A stretch of DNA of 64,000 nt from Bifidobacterium amazonense (GTDB lineage Bacteria; Actinomycetota; Actinomycetes; Actinomycetales; Bifidobacteriaceae). The notes under the pieces are model-generated. The model did not search any database, was not told where the DNA came from, and worked only from the letters and a program-made list of their open reading frames with translations. Numbering within the stretch: position 1 is the stretch's first letter; every line of letters starts with the position of its first letter. The stretch spans positions 62,001 through 126,000 of the forward strand of contig NZ_JAFEJT020000001.1 in NCBI RefSeq assembly GCF_018555435.2, written 5' to 3'. Shown one piece after another: positions 1 to 9,277 of this stretch. Position numbers and translations under genes: made by a program.

Positions 1-1
1 C

Positions 2-2365
2 AACGCGTCCGCCATGCAGGTGAGCGCCGTCGGCCACGCGCACATCGATTCCGCATGGCTGTGGCCGGTGCGTGAGACCCGCCGCAAGGTCGCCCGCACC
101 GTCTCCAACGCGCTCGCCCTCATGGACGCCGACCCCGACTTCAAGTACGCGATGAGCTCCGCCCAGCAGTACGCATGGCTCGAGGAGGACCATCCCGACA
201 TCTTCGCGCGCATGCTCGAACGCATCAGGGAAGGCCGGTTCATCCCGGTCGGCGGCATGTGGGTCGAGGCCGACGGCATGCTGCCCGGCGGCGAATCGCT
301 CATCCGCCAGGTCTCCTACGGCAAGCGCTATTTCAAGGAGAAGCTCGGCGTCGAACCCAAGGGCATCTGGCTGCCCGACAGCTTCGGCTACACCGGCGCC
401 TGGCCGCAGATCGCCCGCCGCGCCGGCTACGAGTGGTTCCTCACGCAGAAGATCTCGTGGAACGACACCACCAAGTTCCCGCACCACTCGTTCCTGTGGC
501 GCGGCATCGACGGCACCCCGATCTTCACGCACTTCCCGCCCTCCGACACGTACGCCGCATGGTGCAAGGCGCAGGAGCTCGACTACGCGGAGAAGAACTT
601 CCAGGACAAGGACCTCGCCGACCGTTCACTGCTGCTCTTCGGCTTCGGCGACGGCGGCGGCGGTCCCACGCGCGACATGATGGACCACCTGCACCGCTAC
701 GAGAACCTCGAGGGAGTCTCCCGCGTGAGCGTCGAAGGTCCGAACGAGTTCTTCTCCAAGGCGCGCACGCAGCTCGAAGCGAACGCCGGCACGGAAATGC
801 CCGAATACCAGGGCGAACTGTACCTCGAACTGCACCGAGGCACGCTCACCTCGCAGCAGGACATGAAGCGCGGCTGCCGCACGGAGGAGTCGCTGCTGCG
901 CACGGTCGAATACCTCGGCGCCGCAGCCTCGCTCGCCGACCCGGCGTACACGTACCCGGCCGAGGAGATGGACCGCATCTGGAAGACGCTGCTGCTCAAC
1001 CAGTTCCACGACATCCTGCCCGGCTCCGGCATCTCGTGGGTGCACCGCGAGGCCCGCGAGGACTATGCGCGCGACCTCAAGCGCCTGGCCGAGATCGCCG
1101 CCGACGCCTGCGCCGCGCTGCGCGCCGCCGATCCGACGGCCGACGTGCTGCCCGAGGCGCGCATCAGCCAATACCACGCAGACGGCTCGTCGTGGCGGGT
1201 GCTGCCGGCCGGCCATGTCACCGGCCGTGTCGCCGGCGCCGCCGCGCACGATGCCGCGACGATCGAAACGCTGCCGGACGGCGGCGTGCGCATCGCGAAC
1301 GGCCATCTGACCGCGACGATCGGCCCGGACGGCACCGTCTCCTCGCTCGTCGATGAGATCCGTGGCCGCGAGCTCGTACCGGCCGGCGCCGCGCTCGGCC
1401 GATACGAGCTGATGAAGGACGAGCCGGCCGTCTGGGACGCGTGGGAGATCGAACGCGAGTCGCTGCTCATGGCCGGCGGACTGTCCGGCCGCGTGCTCGA
1501 CGCACACATCGACGCGACCGGCACGGCGACCGTCGCCGTACGCACCGACGACGGCGACACGGTGATCGACACGACGATCACGCTGCGTCCGGGGGCCGCG
1601 CAGCTCGACTTCCACGCGGACATCGACTGGCACGAACGCGAACGCTTCCTCAAGGTCGACCTGCCGGTCGCGATCGCGGCGGAACGGGCGACCTACGACT
1701 GCCAGTACGGTCTGGTCACGCGTCCGATCGTCAAGAACAGCGCGTCCGACGAAGCCAAGTTCGAAAGCTGCACCAACCGGTTCGCGATCATCGCCGAACC
1801 CGGCTACGCGGCCGCCGTCGTCAACGGCTCGATCTACGGCTCCGACGCCGCGCCGATCAACGGACATGCGGCGGACGGCTCCGACCGCGGCACGATGTTC
1901 CGCCTGTCGCTGCTCAGCGCGCCCACCTATCCCGACCCGCGCACCGACATCGGCCGTCACGCGTTCGACTGGGCCGTCGTGCCCGGCGCGACGCTCGCCG
2001 GCACGATCGACGCGGCCTGCGCGATGAACGCGCCCGTGCTGCGCGACGCGCCCGCGATCGACCCGCTCGTCTCGCTCGATGTGACCTGCGGCACTGCGGT
2101 CGTCGACTGGATCAAGCTCGCCGACGACGGATCCGGCGACCTGATCGTGCGCGTGTACGAAACGGCCGGCGGACGCGCCGCCGCGACGCTGCACGTCGCC
2201 GACGCGCTGCGCGGCGCGAGCGTGCGCGAGACCGGCGTGCTCGAGGACAACGAGCTCGCCGACGACCTGCCCGTCGCGCTCGTCGGCGAGGCCGGACAGC
2301 CGGCCGACGGGGCGCGGCTCGACCTCGGCCCGTTCCAGCTGGCCACGCTGCGCATCGCACGATAG
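2..2365 (+). CDS. GH38 alpha-mannosidase, 5' end cut by window
   Basis: Cytosolic glycoside hydrolase family 38 alpha-mannosidase that trims alpha-linked mannose from N-glycan-derived oligosaccharides. The frame is open from base 2, and the residues before the first ATG (position 14) read NASAM, matching the paralogue at 5951 just before its catalytic domain, so the gene continues upstream and about 265 N-terminal residues are missing here. Visible hallmarks are GHAHIDSAWLWPVRET (zinc ligands His and Asp), LPDSFGYTGAWPQ (nucleophile Asp), FGDGGGGPTR and LLLNQFHDILPG (last zinc-ligand region). The C-terminal beta domains are complete and end ATLRIAR. It is first of three tandem GH38 genes. Family is certain; linkage specificity cannot be read. 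Confidence 0.93.
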   Translation, partial: NASAMQVSAVGHAHIDSAWLWPVRETRRKVARTVSNALALMDADPDFKYAMSSAQQYAWLEEDHPDIFARMLERIREGRFIPVGGMWVEADGMLPGGESLIRQVSYGKRYFKEKLGVEPKGIWLPDSFGYTGAWPQIARRAGYEWFLTQKISWNDTTKFPHHSFLWRGIDGTPIFTHFPPSDTYAAWCKAQELDYAEKNFQDKDLADRSLLLFGFGDGGGGPTRDMMDHLHRYENLEGVSRVSVEGPNEFFSKARTQLEANAGTEMPEYQGELYLELHRGTLTSQQDMKRGCRTEESLLRTVEYLGAAASLADPAYTYPAEEMDRIWKTLLLNQFHDILPGSGISWVHREAREDYARDLKRLAEIAADACAALRAADPTADVLPEARISQYHADGSSWRVLPAGHVTGRVAGAAAHDAATIETLPDGGVRIANGHLTATIGPDGTVSSLVDEIRGRELVPAGAALGRYELMKDEPAVWDAWEIERESLLMAGGLSGRVLDAHIDATGTATVAVRTDDGDTVIDTTITLRPGAAQLDFHADIDWHERERFLKVDLPVAIAAERATYDCQYGLVTRPIVKNSASDEAKFESCTNRFAIIAEPGYAAAVVNGSIYGSDAAPINGHAADGSDRGTMFRLSLLSAPTYPDPRTDIGRHAFDWAVVPGATLAGTIDAACAMNAPVLRDAPAIDPLVSLDVTCGTAVVDWIKLADDGSGDLIVRVYETAGGRAAATLHVADALRGASVRETGVLEDNELADDLPVALVGEAGQPADGARLDLGPFQLATLRIAR

Positions 2366-2374
2366 ACGGGACGC

Positions 2375-2421
2375 GCCACCGGCCCATCGTCCTCCAATCT
2401 GCGGGGGAGCGGGCCGGCGGC
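2375..2421 (+). terminator. Weak hairpin between first and second GH38 genes
   Basis: An 11-bp inverted repeat with one mismatch (2375-2385 against 2411-2421) lies ten bases after the first GH38 stop. It has a long loop and no T tract, so it may attenuate rather than end transcription. Confidence 0.3.
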
Positions 2422-2537
2422 ATCCCATGCCCGGCCGTCGCGGCACGAACGGCGCGGCGACCGGGCGCACGCATGACCGTTCATCACCAACCGTCAATCC
2501 ATCATCAACCATCATCAGCAAAGGAGCCGAACACCAC

Positions 2538-5500
2538 ATGTTCCTCATGCCCAACCAGCAGCTCGACCGCTGCGACCGCGTCATGTGGCAGCGCGTCGAA
2601 CCGCACATCCACACCACGCTGAGCGCCTGCACGCTGCGCTCGCACGACAACCCCGGCGAGCCCGTGCCGTCCGGTGAATTCCTCGCCAAGGTGCGCGCCG
2701 GCGAGGTCGAGTTCAAGCCGTTCTCCATCCCCGGCACGTGGGGCACCACGTGGGGCACCACCTGGTTCGAGGTCAGCGGCCGCATCGACCGCGAGGCGAC
2801 CAAGGGCCGCAAGGTCGAACTCATGGTCGACCTCGGCTGGCTCGGCCACCGCGGCCCCGGCTTCCAGTCCGAAGGCCTCGTCTACCGCGCCGACGGCACC
2901 GCCATCAAGTCCGCCAACCCGAAGAACCACTGGATCCCGCTCGTCTACGCCGACGGCACCAGCACCGTCGACCTCGACGCGGACGGCAACTTCACCGTCT
3001 ACATCGAGGCGGCTGCCAACCCGTTCGTCGAAGGCCCCACCCCGTTCTCGCCCACCGAACTCGGCGAGGGTCCGACCGGCAGGTACGACTTCCCGTACAC
3101 GCTGAGCCGCATGGACGTCACCGTGTTCGACGAGGACGTGTTCGCCTACTACATGGACCTCGAAACCGTCGAATCGCTGATGCGCGAGCTCAAGGACGAC
3201 GATCCGCGCTACTGGCAGCTCGCCAAGGCGCTCCAGCGCTCCCTGAACGCGTACGACGAGCGCGACATCGACGGCACGCTCGCGGCCGCCCGCGGGGAAC
3301 TCGCCGGCGTGCTCGCCGAACACGCGTCGTCCAGCGCGATCAACCACATCGCCATCGGCCACGCGCACATCGACTCCGCATGGCTGTGGCCGGTGCGCGA
3401 GACGCGCCGCAAGGTCGCCCGCACCGTCTCCAACGTGCTCGCCCTGATGGACGAGGACCCGGACTTCAAGTACGCGATGAGCTCCGCCCAGCAGTACGAG
3501 TGGCTCGAAGCCGAACACCCCGACCTGTTCCGGCGCATGAAGGAGCGCATCGCCGAGGGCCGGTTCATCCCGGTCGGCGGCATGTGGGTCGAATCCGACA
3601 ACATGATCCCCGCCGGCGAATCGCTGGTGCGTCAGATCACGTTCGGCCGCCGCTACTTCAAGGAGCATCTCGGCGTGTCCCCGCGCGGCGTGTGGCTGCC
3701 CGACAGCTTCGGCTACACCGGCTCGTGGCCGCAGATCGCCCGCCGCGCCGGCTTCGACTGGTTCCTCACGCAGAAGATCTCGTGGAACGACTGCACCAAG
3801 TTCCCGCACCACTCGTTCATGTGGGAGGGCGTCGACGGCACGCGCATCCTCACGCACTTCCCGCCGTCCGACACGTACTGCTCGTCGATGAGCATGCACG
3901 AGCTCATGTACTCGCAGAAGAACTTCCTCGACAAGGACCTGTCGCGCAACGCGATCCTGCTGTACGGCTTCGGCGATGGCGGCGGCGGCCCCACCCGCGA
4001 GATGACCGCACGCATCCGCCGCGACCGCGACCTCGCCGGCGCCCCGAAGATCGACTTCGGCACGCCCGACGAGCTGTTCGACCGCGTCCGCAAGGACATC
4101 GTCGACGATGCGCGCGGCGAGACCCCGGTGTTCAAGGGCGAGCTGTACCTCGAACTGCACCGCGGCACGCTCACCGTCCAGCAGGACATGAAGCGCGGCT
4201 GCCGCAACGAGGAGGCCATGCTGCGCGTGGCCGAATACCTGTGCGCCGCGGCCCGCGTCAAGAACCCGGACTACGTCTACCCGCGCGAGGAGATGGACCG
4301 CATCTGGAAGACGCTGCTGCTCAACCAGTTCCACGACATCCTGCCCGGCTCCGCGATCGCGTGGGTGCATCGCCAGGCGCGCGCCGAATACGCGCGCGAC
4401 ATCGCCCGGCTGCGCGAGATCGCACTCGAGGCCGGTGCGGCGATCGCCGCGGTCGAACCGGCCGATGGCACGGTCGCGGACGCGGTGATCACACCGTACT
4501 CGCGCGAGGCGTGCGACGCGTGGACCGTACGTTCCGCGGCCGCCGTCGCCGGACCCGCCGATGCCGACGCGACGGCCGCCGCGGTGAGCGTGACGCGCGA
4601 CGGTGAGACGACCGTGCTCGACAACGGCCTGCTGCGCGTGCGCGTCGAGGCCGACGGCACCGTCTCCTCGATGACCGACCTCACCGCGCAGCGCGAACTC
4701 GTGCCCGCCGGCACGCGACTCGGCCGCTACGAGCTGCTCAAGGACGAACCGTTCCACTGGGACGCCTGGGACATCCAGCGCGACGCGTTCCTGACCGCGA
4801 ACGGGCTCGACGACTCTGCGGTCGAAGGCGTGGAGACCGCGACCGACGGCAGCGCGGTCGTCAACGTCCTCACCAAGGCGCCGAACGTGGCGATCCGCAC
4901 GCGCATCACGCTGCGGCCGGGCGCCTCCTCGCTCGACTTCAACGCCGACGTGGACTGGCGCACCGCCGAACAGTTCCTCAAGGTCGACGTGCCCGTCTCG
5001 GTGCAGGCCGTCAACGCGCAGTACGAATGCCAGTACGGCATGGTCGAGCGGCCGATCAACAAGAACACGCGCTCCGACGACGCCAAGTTCGAAAGCTGCA
5101 CGCACCGCTTCGTGCGCATCGCCGACTCCGGCTACGCGGCCGCCGTCGTCAACGCGTCCACATACGGCTCCGACGTGAGCCCCATCCACGAGGACGCCGC
5201 CTACGGCACCGGCCGCGGCACGATGATCCGCCTATCGCTGCTGTCCGCGCCGCTCTACCCGGATCCGCGTACCGATCAGGGCGAGCACGCGTTCGCATGG
5301 AGCGTGGTCGCCGACGCGCGCATGGACGCCGTGCTCGCCGAGGCGTCGCGCCTGAACAGCCCGGTCGTGGGGGAGCTGCCCGCGATCGCGCCGCTGGTCT
5401 CGCTCGCCGACGTGGCCGGCGCGCCGGTGCTCGACTGGGTCAAGCTCGCCGACGACGGTTCCGACGATCTGATCGTGCGCCTGTACGAGGCCGCCGGCGG

Positions 5501-5696
5501 CAACGCCACGGCCACGCTGCGGCTTGACGGCGCGCTCGCCGGCGCGACCGTCGAGGAGACGACCATCATGGAGGAGCCCGGACTGCCCGAGGACCTGCCG
5601 CGCGCGCTCGCCGCGGGCGACGGACCGGTGTCGGCCGAGGGCGCGGCGATCACGCTCGCCCCGTTCCAGCTGGCCACGCTGCGCATCCGCCGCTAG
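2538..5696 (+). CDS. GH38 alpha-mannosidase (second copy)
   Basis: A 1052-residue intracellular GH38 alpha-mannosidase with no signal peptide. The ATG at 2538 was chosen because AAGGAG lies 11 bases upstream and the resulting N-terminus (MFLMPNQQLDRC) aligns residue for residue with the third copy (MLLKVNREIDRC); the frame is open further upstream but that part is not conserved. The order is an N-terminal beta domain of about 265 residues, the catalytic domain with GHAHIDSAWLWPVRET, LPDSFGYTGSWPQ, FGDGGGGPTRE and LLLNQFHDILPG, then C-terminal beta domains. It lies 172 bases after the first copy. The three GH38 enzymes keep the active-site blocks nearly unchanged but differ around them, which fits division of labour among alpha-1,2, alpha-1,3 and alpha-1,6 mannose linkages. 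That division is inference. Confidence 0.94.
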   Translation: MFLMPNQQLDRCDRVMWQRVEPHIHTTLSACTLRSHDNPGEPVPSGEFLAKVRAGEVEFKPFSIPGTWGTTWGTTWFEVSGRIDREATKGRKVELMVDLGWLGHRGPGFQSEGLVYRADGTAIKSANPKNHWIPLVYADGTSTVDLDADGNFTVYIEAAANPFVEGPTPFSPTELGEGPTGRYDFPYTLSRMDVTVFDEDVFAYYMDLETVESLMRELKDDDPRYWQLAKALQRSLNAYDERDIDGTLAAARGELAGVLAEHASSSAINHIAIGHAHIDSAWLWPVRETRRKVARTVSNVLALMDEDPDFKYAMSSAQQYEWLEAEHPDLFRRMKERIAEGRFIPVGGMWVESDNMIPAGESLVRQITFGRRYFKEHLGVSPRGVWLPDSFGYTGSWPQIARRAGFDWFLTQKISWNDCTKFPHHSFMWEGVDGTRILTHFPPSDTYCSSMSMHELMYSQKNFLDKDLSRNAILLYGFGDGGGGPTREMTARIRRDRDLAGAPKIDFGTPDELFDRVRKDIVDDARGETPVFKGELYLELHRGTLTVQQDMKRGCRNEEAMLRVAEYLCAAARVKNPDYVYPREEMDRIWKTLLLNQFHDILPGSAIAWVHRQARAEYARDIARLREIALEAGAAIAAVEPADGTVADAVITPYSREACDAWTVRSAAAVAGPADADATAAAVSVTRDGETTVLDNGLLRVRVEADGTVSSMTDLTAQRELVPAGTRLGRYELLKDEPFHWDAWDIQRDAFLTANGLDDSAVEGVETATDGSAVVNVLTKAPNVAIRTRITLRPGASSLDFNADVDWRTAEQFLKVDVPVSVQAVNAQYECQYGMVERPINKNTRSDDAKFESCTHRFVRIADSGYAAAVVNASTYGSDVSPIHEDAAYGTGRGTMIRLSLLSAPLYPDPRTDQGEHAFAWSVVADARMDAVLAEASRLNSPVVGELPAIAPLVSLADVAGAPVLDWVKLADDGSDDLIVRLYEAAGGNATATLRLDGALAGATVEETTIMEEPGLPEDLPRALAAGDGPVSAEGAAITLAPFQLATLRIRR

Positions 5697-5716
5697 TCCC
5701 GTAGCGGTCGGTTCCT

Positions 5717-5752
5717 GAAGGCTCCCCTTTCCTGCGCGAGAGGGGAGCCTTC
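5717..5752 (+). terminator. Terminator after second GH38 gene
   Basis: A perfect 12-bp stem, GAAGGCTCCCCT against AGGGGAGCCTTC, starts 21 bases after the stop codon, and a TTTTT run follows at 5757-5761. It separates the first two GH38 genes from the operator-controlled third copy and belongs to the GGCTCCC hairpin family seen across the window. Confidence 0.8.
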
Positions 5753-5854
5753 GGCGTTTTTCGCTGTGAACAACGGTGACCTGCCGTATGGCGACACGCC
5801 GGGACGGAATATGCCCGGCTGTCGATTTTGCGTTTTCGAGGATGAATGCTAATC

Positions 5855-5915
5855 TATAACTAAATCGCTTTAGTAATCGGCGATAGACCATGACGGTCTA
5901 CTAAATCGCTTTAGT
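5855..5915 (+). promoter_or_regulatory. Promoter with two LacI-type operators for third GH38
   Basis: A -10-like TATAAC (5855-5860) is overlapped by the palindrome ACTAAATCGCTTTAGT (5859-5874). An identical 16-bp copy lies at 5900-5915, 41 bp further on, close to four helical turns. The same core occurs at 23402-23415 (GH125) and in a variant at 19376-19387 (lacI). No convincing -35 was found. Paired, phased sites before a single gene suggest cooperative repression by the LacI protein encoded at 19448. Confidence 0.78.
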
Positions 5916-5950
5916 CTCAGCGAAGAGCAGAACCACAACAGAGGAGAGCC

Positions 5951-8900
5951 ATGCTGCTGAAAGTCAATCGCGAGATCGACCGCTGCAAGCGCGTCATGCG
6001 CGAGCGCGTCTGGCCGCACATCCACCGCACGCTGGCGCAGTGCACCGTCGGCGCCGTCATGAACCCGGGCGAGCCGGAGATGCCGGCCGCGTTCATCACC
6101 CGCGCCGTGTCCGGCCAGGTCGACTTCAAGCCGCTCGCCGTCGGCGAACCGTGGGGCACCTCCTGGGGCACCACTTGGATGCGCGTCGAAGGCCAGCTGC
6201 CCGCCGACCTGCCGGCAGGCCTCGCCATCGAACTCGTCTTCAACCTCGGCTGGCTCGAATGGCCGGTCGGCGGCCACATCGAGGCCCTGGCCTACCGCGC
6301 CGACGGCACCGTCATCAAGGCCCTGCACCCTCGCAACCACTGGATGCCGCTCGTCTCCGCCGACGGCACGCGCGACCGCGTCGTCAACCCGGACGGCTCC
6401 TTCGTCATCTACGTCGAAGGCGCATACAACCCGAACGTCCCGTCCTTCACCGTCACCGAACTGGGCACCAAGCCCACCGGCAAGGCCGACGAACGCTACG
6501 AGTTCAGCTCCATCGACATCGCCGCGCTCGACCAGGACATGTTCGACTACTGGGCGGACCTCGACGTGATCACCGGCTCGCTCGAAAACATGAGCGACGC
6601 CGACCCGCGCTACTGGAAGCTCGCCAAGGCCATGCAGCGCTCCATCAACCTGTGGGACGAGAAGGACTACGCCACGCTCGCCCCGGCCCGCAAGGCCCTC
6701 GACAAGGTGATGGCCTCCCCGGCCAACGCCTCCGCGATGACCCTGACCGCGATGGGCCACTCGCACATCGACTCCGCATGGCTGTGGCCGGTGCGCGAGA
6801 CCGAACGCAAGGTCGGCCGCACCGTCTCCAACGCCCTCGCCCTGATGGACATCGACCCGAACTTCACCTACGTGATGAGCGCCGCCCAGCACTTCGCCTG
6901 GCTCGAGGAGCGCCACCCCGACCTGTTCGAGCGCGTCAAGGACCGCATCAAGGAAGGCCGCTTCATCCCGGTCGGCGGCATGTGGGTCGAATCCGACGGC
7001 ACCATGCCGTGCGGCGAATCCCTCATCCGCCAGATCTCCTACGGCAAGCGCTACTTCAAGGAGAAGCTCGGCATCGTGCCGAACGGCATCTGGCTGCCCG
7101 ACAGCTTCGGCTACACCGGCGCCTGGCCGCAGATCGCCAAGCGAAGCGGCTACTCCTGGTTCCTCACCCAGAAGCTGTGCTGGAACGACACTACCCGCCT
7201 GCCGCACCACTCGTTCATGTGGGAGGGCGTCGACGGCTCGCAGATCTTCACGCACTTCCCGCCGGCCGACAAGTACGATTCCGACATGTCCGGCCACGAC
7301 ATGGCCTACGTGCAGCGCAACTACAAGGACAAGGACACCTCCGACCGCGGCATCCTGCTGTTCGGCTACGGCGACGGCGGCGGCGGCCCGATCCGCGAGA
7401 TGGCGATGCGCGAGCACCGCTTCGAAAGCTTCGAAGGCATGCCGAAGGTCGAATACAGCACCCCGGACGACTTCTTCGCCAAGGCCGAATCCGAGATGAA
7501 GGCCGAGGCCGGCGACGAGATGCCGCGCTGGAAGGGCGAGTTCTACTTCGAGCTGCACCGCAAGACCCTCACCTCCCAGCAGGAGATGAAGCGCGGCTGC
7601 CGCAAGACCGAATCCGCGCTGCGCTCCGTCGAATACCTCGGCACGCTCGCCACGCTCGAGAACACGGAATACACGTTCCCGCAGGCCGAGATCGACCGCA
7701 TCTGGAAGACGCTGCTGCTCAACCAGTTCCACGACATCCTGCCCGGCTCCGCGATCGAATGGGCCCACCGCGTGGCCCGCGAGGACTACGCCCGCGACTT
7801 GAAGCGCCTGCACGAGATCGCTCAGGAGGCCGTCGAGGCGCTCGCCGCCGCCAATCCAGACGCCGCGCGCATCGCCAAGGCCCGCATCAGCCAGTTCGCC
7901 GAGGTCGGCTCCTCGTGGACGCCGGCCAGCGTGGACGCCAGCGGCGAGCCGGTCGCGATCGACCGCCACGACGACGGCACCGTCACGCTCGACAACGGCC
8001 TGCTGCGCGCGCACGTCGCATCCAACGGCACCGTCGACTCGCTGGTCGACCTCAAGACCGGCCGTGAGATGGTCGCCAAGGACGCCTCGCTCGGCCGCTA
8101 CGAGATCCTCAAGGACGAGCCCGGCGTGTTCGACGCCTGGGACGTCGAGCGCGACGCCTTCCTGTGCGCCACCCCGCTCGAGGACGGCACAATCGAATCG
8201 GTCGACACCGCCGCCGACGGCTCCGCCGTGATTCGCACCGCGAACCGCTTCCGCACCGACCGGATCGCCACGACGATCACCCTGCGCCCGGGCAAGAGCC
8301 AGCTTGACTTCCATGCCGACGTCGACTGGAACGTGCCCGAGAAGCTGCTCAAGGTCGACGTGCCGATGGCCCTGACCGCCACCCGCGCCCAGTACGAGTG
8401 CCAGTACGGCCTGATCGAACGCCCGATCGTCAAGAACACCGAAGGCGACGAGGCGATGTTCGAAAGCTGCTCGCACCGCTTCGTGCGCATCCACGACTCG
8501 TCGTACGGCATCGGCGTGGCCAACGGCTCCACCTACGGCTCCGACGTGAACTCGCTGCGCGACAACGACGGCGCGATCGCCGGCACGATGGTCCGCCTCT
8601 CGCTCGTCGCCGCGCCGACCGCACCGGACCCGCGCACCGACATCGGCCGTCACGAGTTCGACTGGACCGTGCTGCCGTGCGCCGAAGTCGCGCCGCTGGT
8701 CGCCGCGGCCGGGGAGATCAACGCCCCGGTGATCGACGACATGCCCGCCATCGGCTCGCCGGTCACGATCGAGACCGGTCAAGGCACGCCGGTCGTCGAC
8801 TGGATCAAGCTCGCCGACGACGGCTCGGGCGACGTGATCGTCCGCCTCTACGAGGCGGCCGGCGCCAAGGCCGAGGCTACGCTGCACGCCGACGGACCGC

Positions 8901-9058
8901 TCGCCGGCTGGCAGGTGCGCGAGACCAACACGCTCGAGCAGGACGAATCCTACGCGGACGAACCCGCCGGACTCGTCGGCGGCAAGCAGGCGGCCGAAGG
9001 CGCCAAGCTCTCGCTCAAGCCGTTCCAGCTGACCACGCTGCGACTGTCCCGCGACTAG
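5951..9058 (+). CDS. GH38 alpha-mannosidase (third copy)
   Basis: A complete 1035-residue cytosolic GH38 alpha-mannosidase. GAGGAGAG just upstream supports the ATG at 5951. Predicted zinc ligands are His272 and Asp274 in GHSHIDSAW, the nucleophile is Asp384 in LPDSFGYTGAW, and the last ligand region is His594-Asp595 in LLLNQFHDILPG. It is the only one of the three copies directly behind the double LacI-type operator, so it is probably the best repressed when mannosides are absent. A large hairpin follows it, then the ABC importer genes, so read-through may link it to the operon from 9278 to 19255. Known relatives in Bifidobacterium longum degrade high-mannose N-glycans; the linkage cleaved by this copy cannot be deduced. 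Confidence 0.95.
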   Translation: MLLKVNREIDRCKRVMRERVWPHIHRTLAQCTVGAVMNPGEPEMPAAFITRAVSGQVDFKPLAVGEPWGTSWGTTWMRVEGQLPADLPAGLAIELVFNLGWLEWPVGGHIEALAYRADGTVIKALHPRNHWMPLVSADGTRDRVVNPDGSFVIYVEGAYNPNVPSFTVTELGTKPTGKADERYEFSSIDIAALDQDMFDYWADLDVITGSLENMSDADPRYWKLAKAMQRSINLWDEKDYATLAPARKALDKVMASPANASAMTLTAMGHSHIDSAWLWPVRETERKVGRTVSNALALMDIDPNFTYVMSAAQHFAWLEERHPDLFERVKDRIKEGRFIPVGGMWVESDGTMPCGESLIRQISYGKRYFKEKLGIVPNGIWLPDSFGYTGAWPQIAKRSGYSWFLTQKLCWNDTTRLPHHSFMWEGVDGSQIFTHFPPADKYDSDMSGHDMAYVQRNYKDKDTSDRGILLFGYGDGGGGPIREMAMREHRFESFEGMPKVEYSTPDDFFAKAESEMKAEAGDEMPRWKGEFYFELHRKTLTSQQEMKRGCRKTESALRSVEYLGTLATLENTEYTFPQAEIDRIWKTLLLNQFHDILPGSAIEWAHRVAREDYARDLKRLHEIAQEAVEALAAANPDAARIAKARISQFAEVGSSWTPASVDASGEPVAIDRHDDGTVTLDNGLLRAHVASNGTVDSLVDLKTGREMVAKDASLGRYEILKDEPGVFDAWDVERDAFLCATPLEDGTIESVDTAADGSAVIRTANRFRTDRIATTITLRPGKSQLDFHADVDWNVPEKLLKVDVPMALTATRAQYECQYGLIERPIVKNTEGDEAMFESCSHRFVRIHDSSYGIGVANGSTYGSDVNSLRDNDGAIAGTMVRLSLVAAPTAPDPRTDIGRHEFDWTVLPCAEVAPLVAAAGEINAPVIDDMPAIGSPVTIETGQGTPVVDWIKLADDGSGDVIVRLYEAAGAKAEATLHADGPLAGWQVRETNTLEQDESYADEPAGLVGGKQAAEGAKLSLKPFQLTTLRLSRD

Positions 9059-9077
9059 TCCCGCAGCCCCAAAATTT

Positions 9078-9110
9078 CGGTTCCGGGCCGCAAACGCCGG
9101 CCCGGAACCG
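9078..9110 (+). terminator. Hairpin after third GH38 gene
   Basis: A perfect 13-bp stem (9078-9090 with 9098-9110, loop of 7) starts 20 bases after the stop codon. There is no T tract; such GC-rich stems are common at operon ends in this window. Confidence 0.6.
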
Positions 9111-9170
9111 GCGCAACCAACCAATCCGACAACTCACCATCACAACCACATAACTCAACATCAACCCGAT

Positions 9171-9190
9171 CCGCGGCGCATCCGCCGCGG
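9171..9190 (+). terminator. Small GC hairpin upstream of importer genes
   Basis: The stem CCGCGGCG/CGCCGCGG with a 4-base loop is followed by GTTT, 87 bases before the solute-binding protein gene. It could be an attenuator in the leader of that gene or a second terminator stem for the GH38 transcript. Confidence 0.35.
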
Positions 9191-9277
9191 GTTTCACCCA
9201 ACGCGGCCATTTCCGGCCGTATCACAACAAAGACGTTTCGACGAAGAAACAACACCAAGGAAAAAGGAGAACACCCC

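Noticed and set aside
5870-9124. Very long open frame on the minus strand opposite the third GH38 gene
   Set aside because: It is a mirror of a GC-rich gene: antisense frames stay open because of third-position G/C. The composition is Val/Arg/Asp/Gly-rich without any domain, and it crosses the operators.
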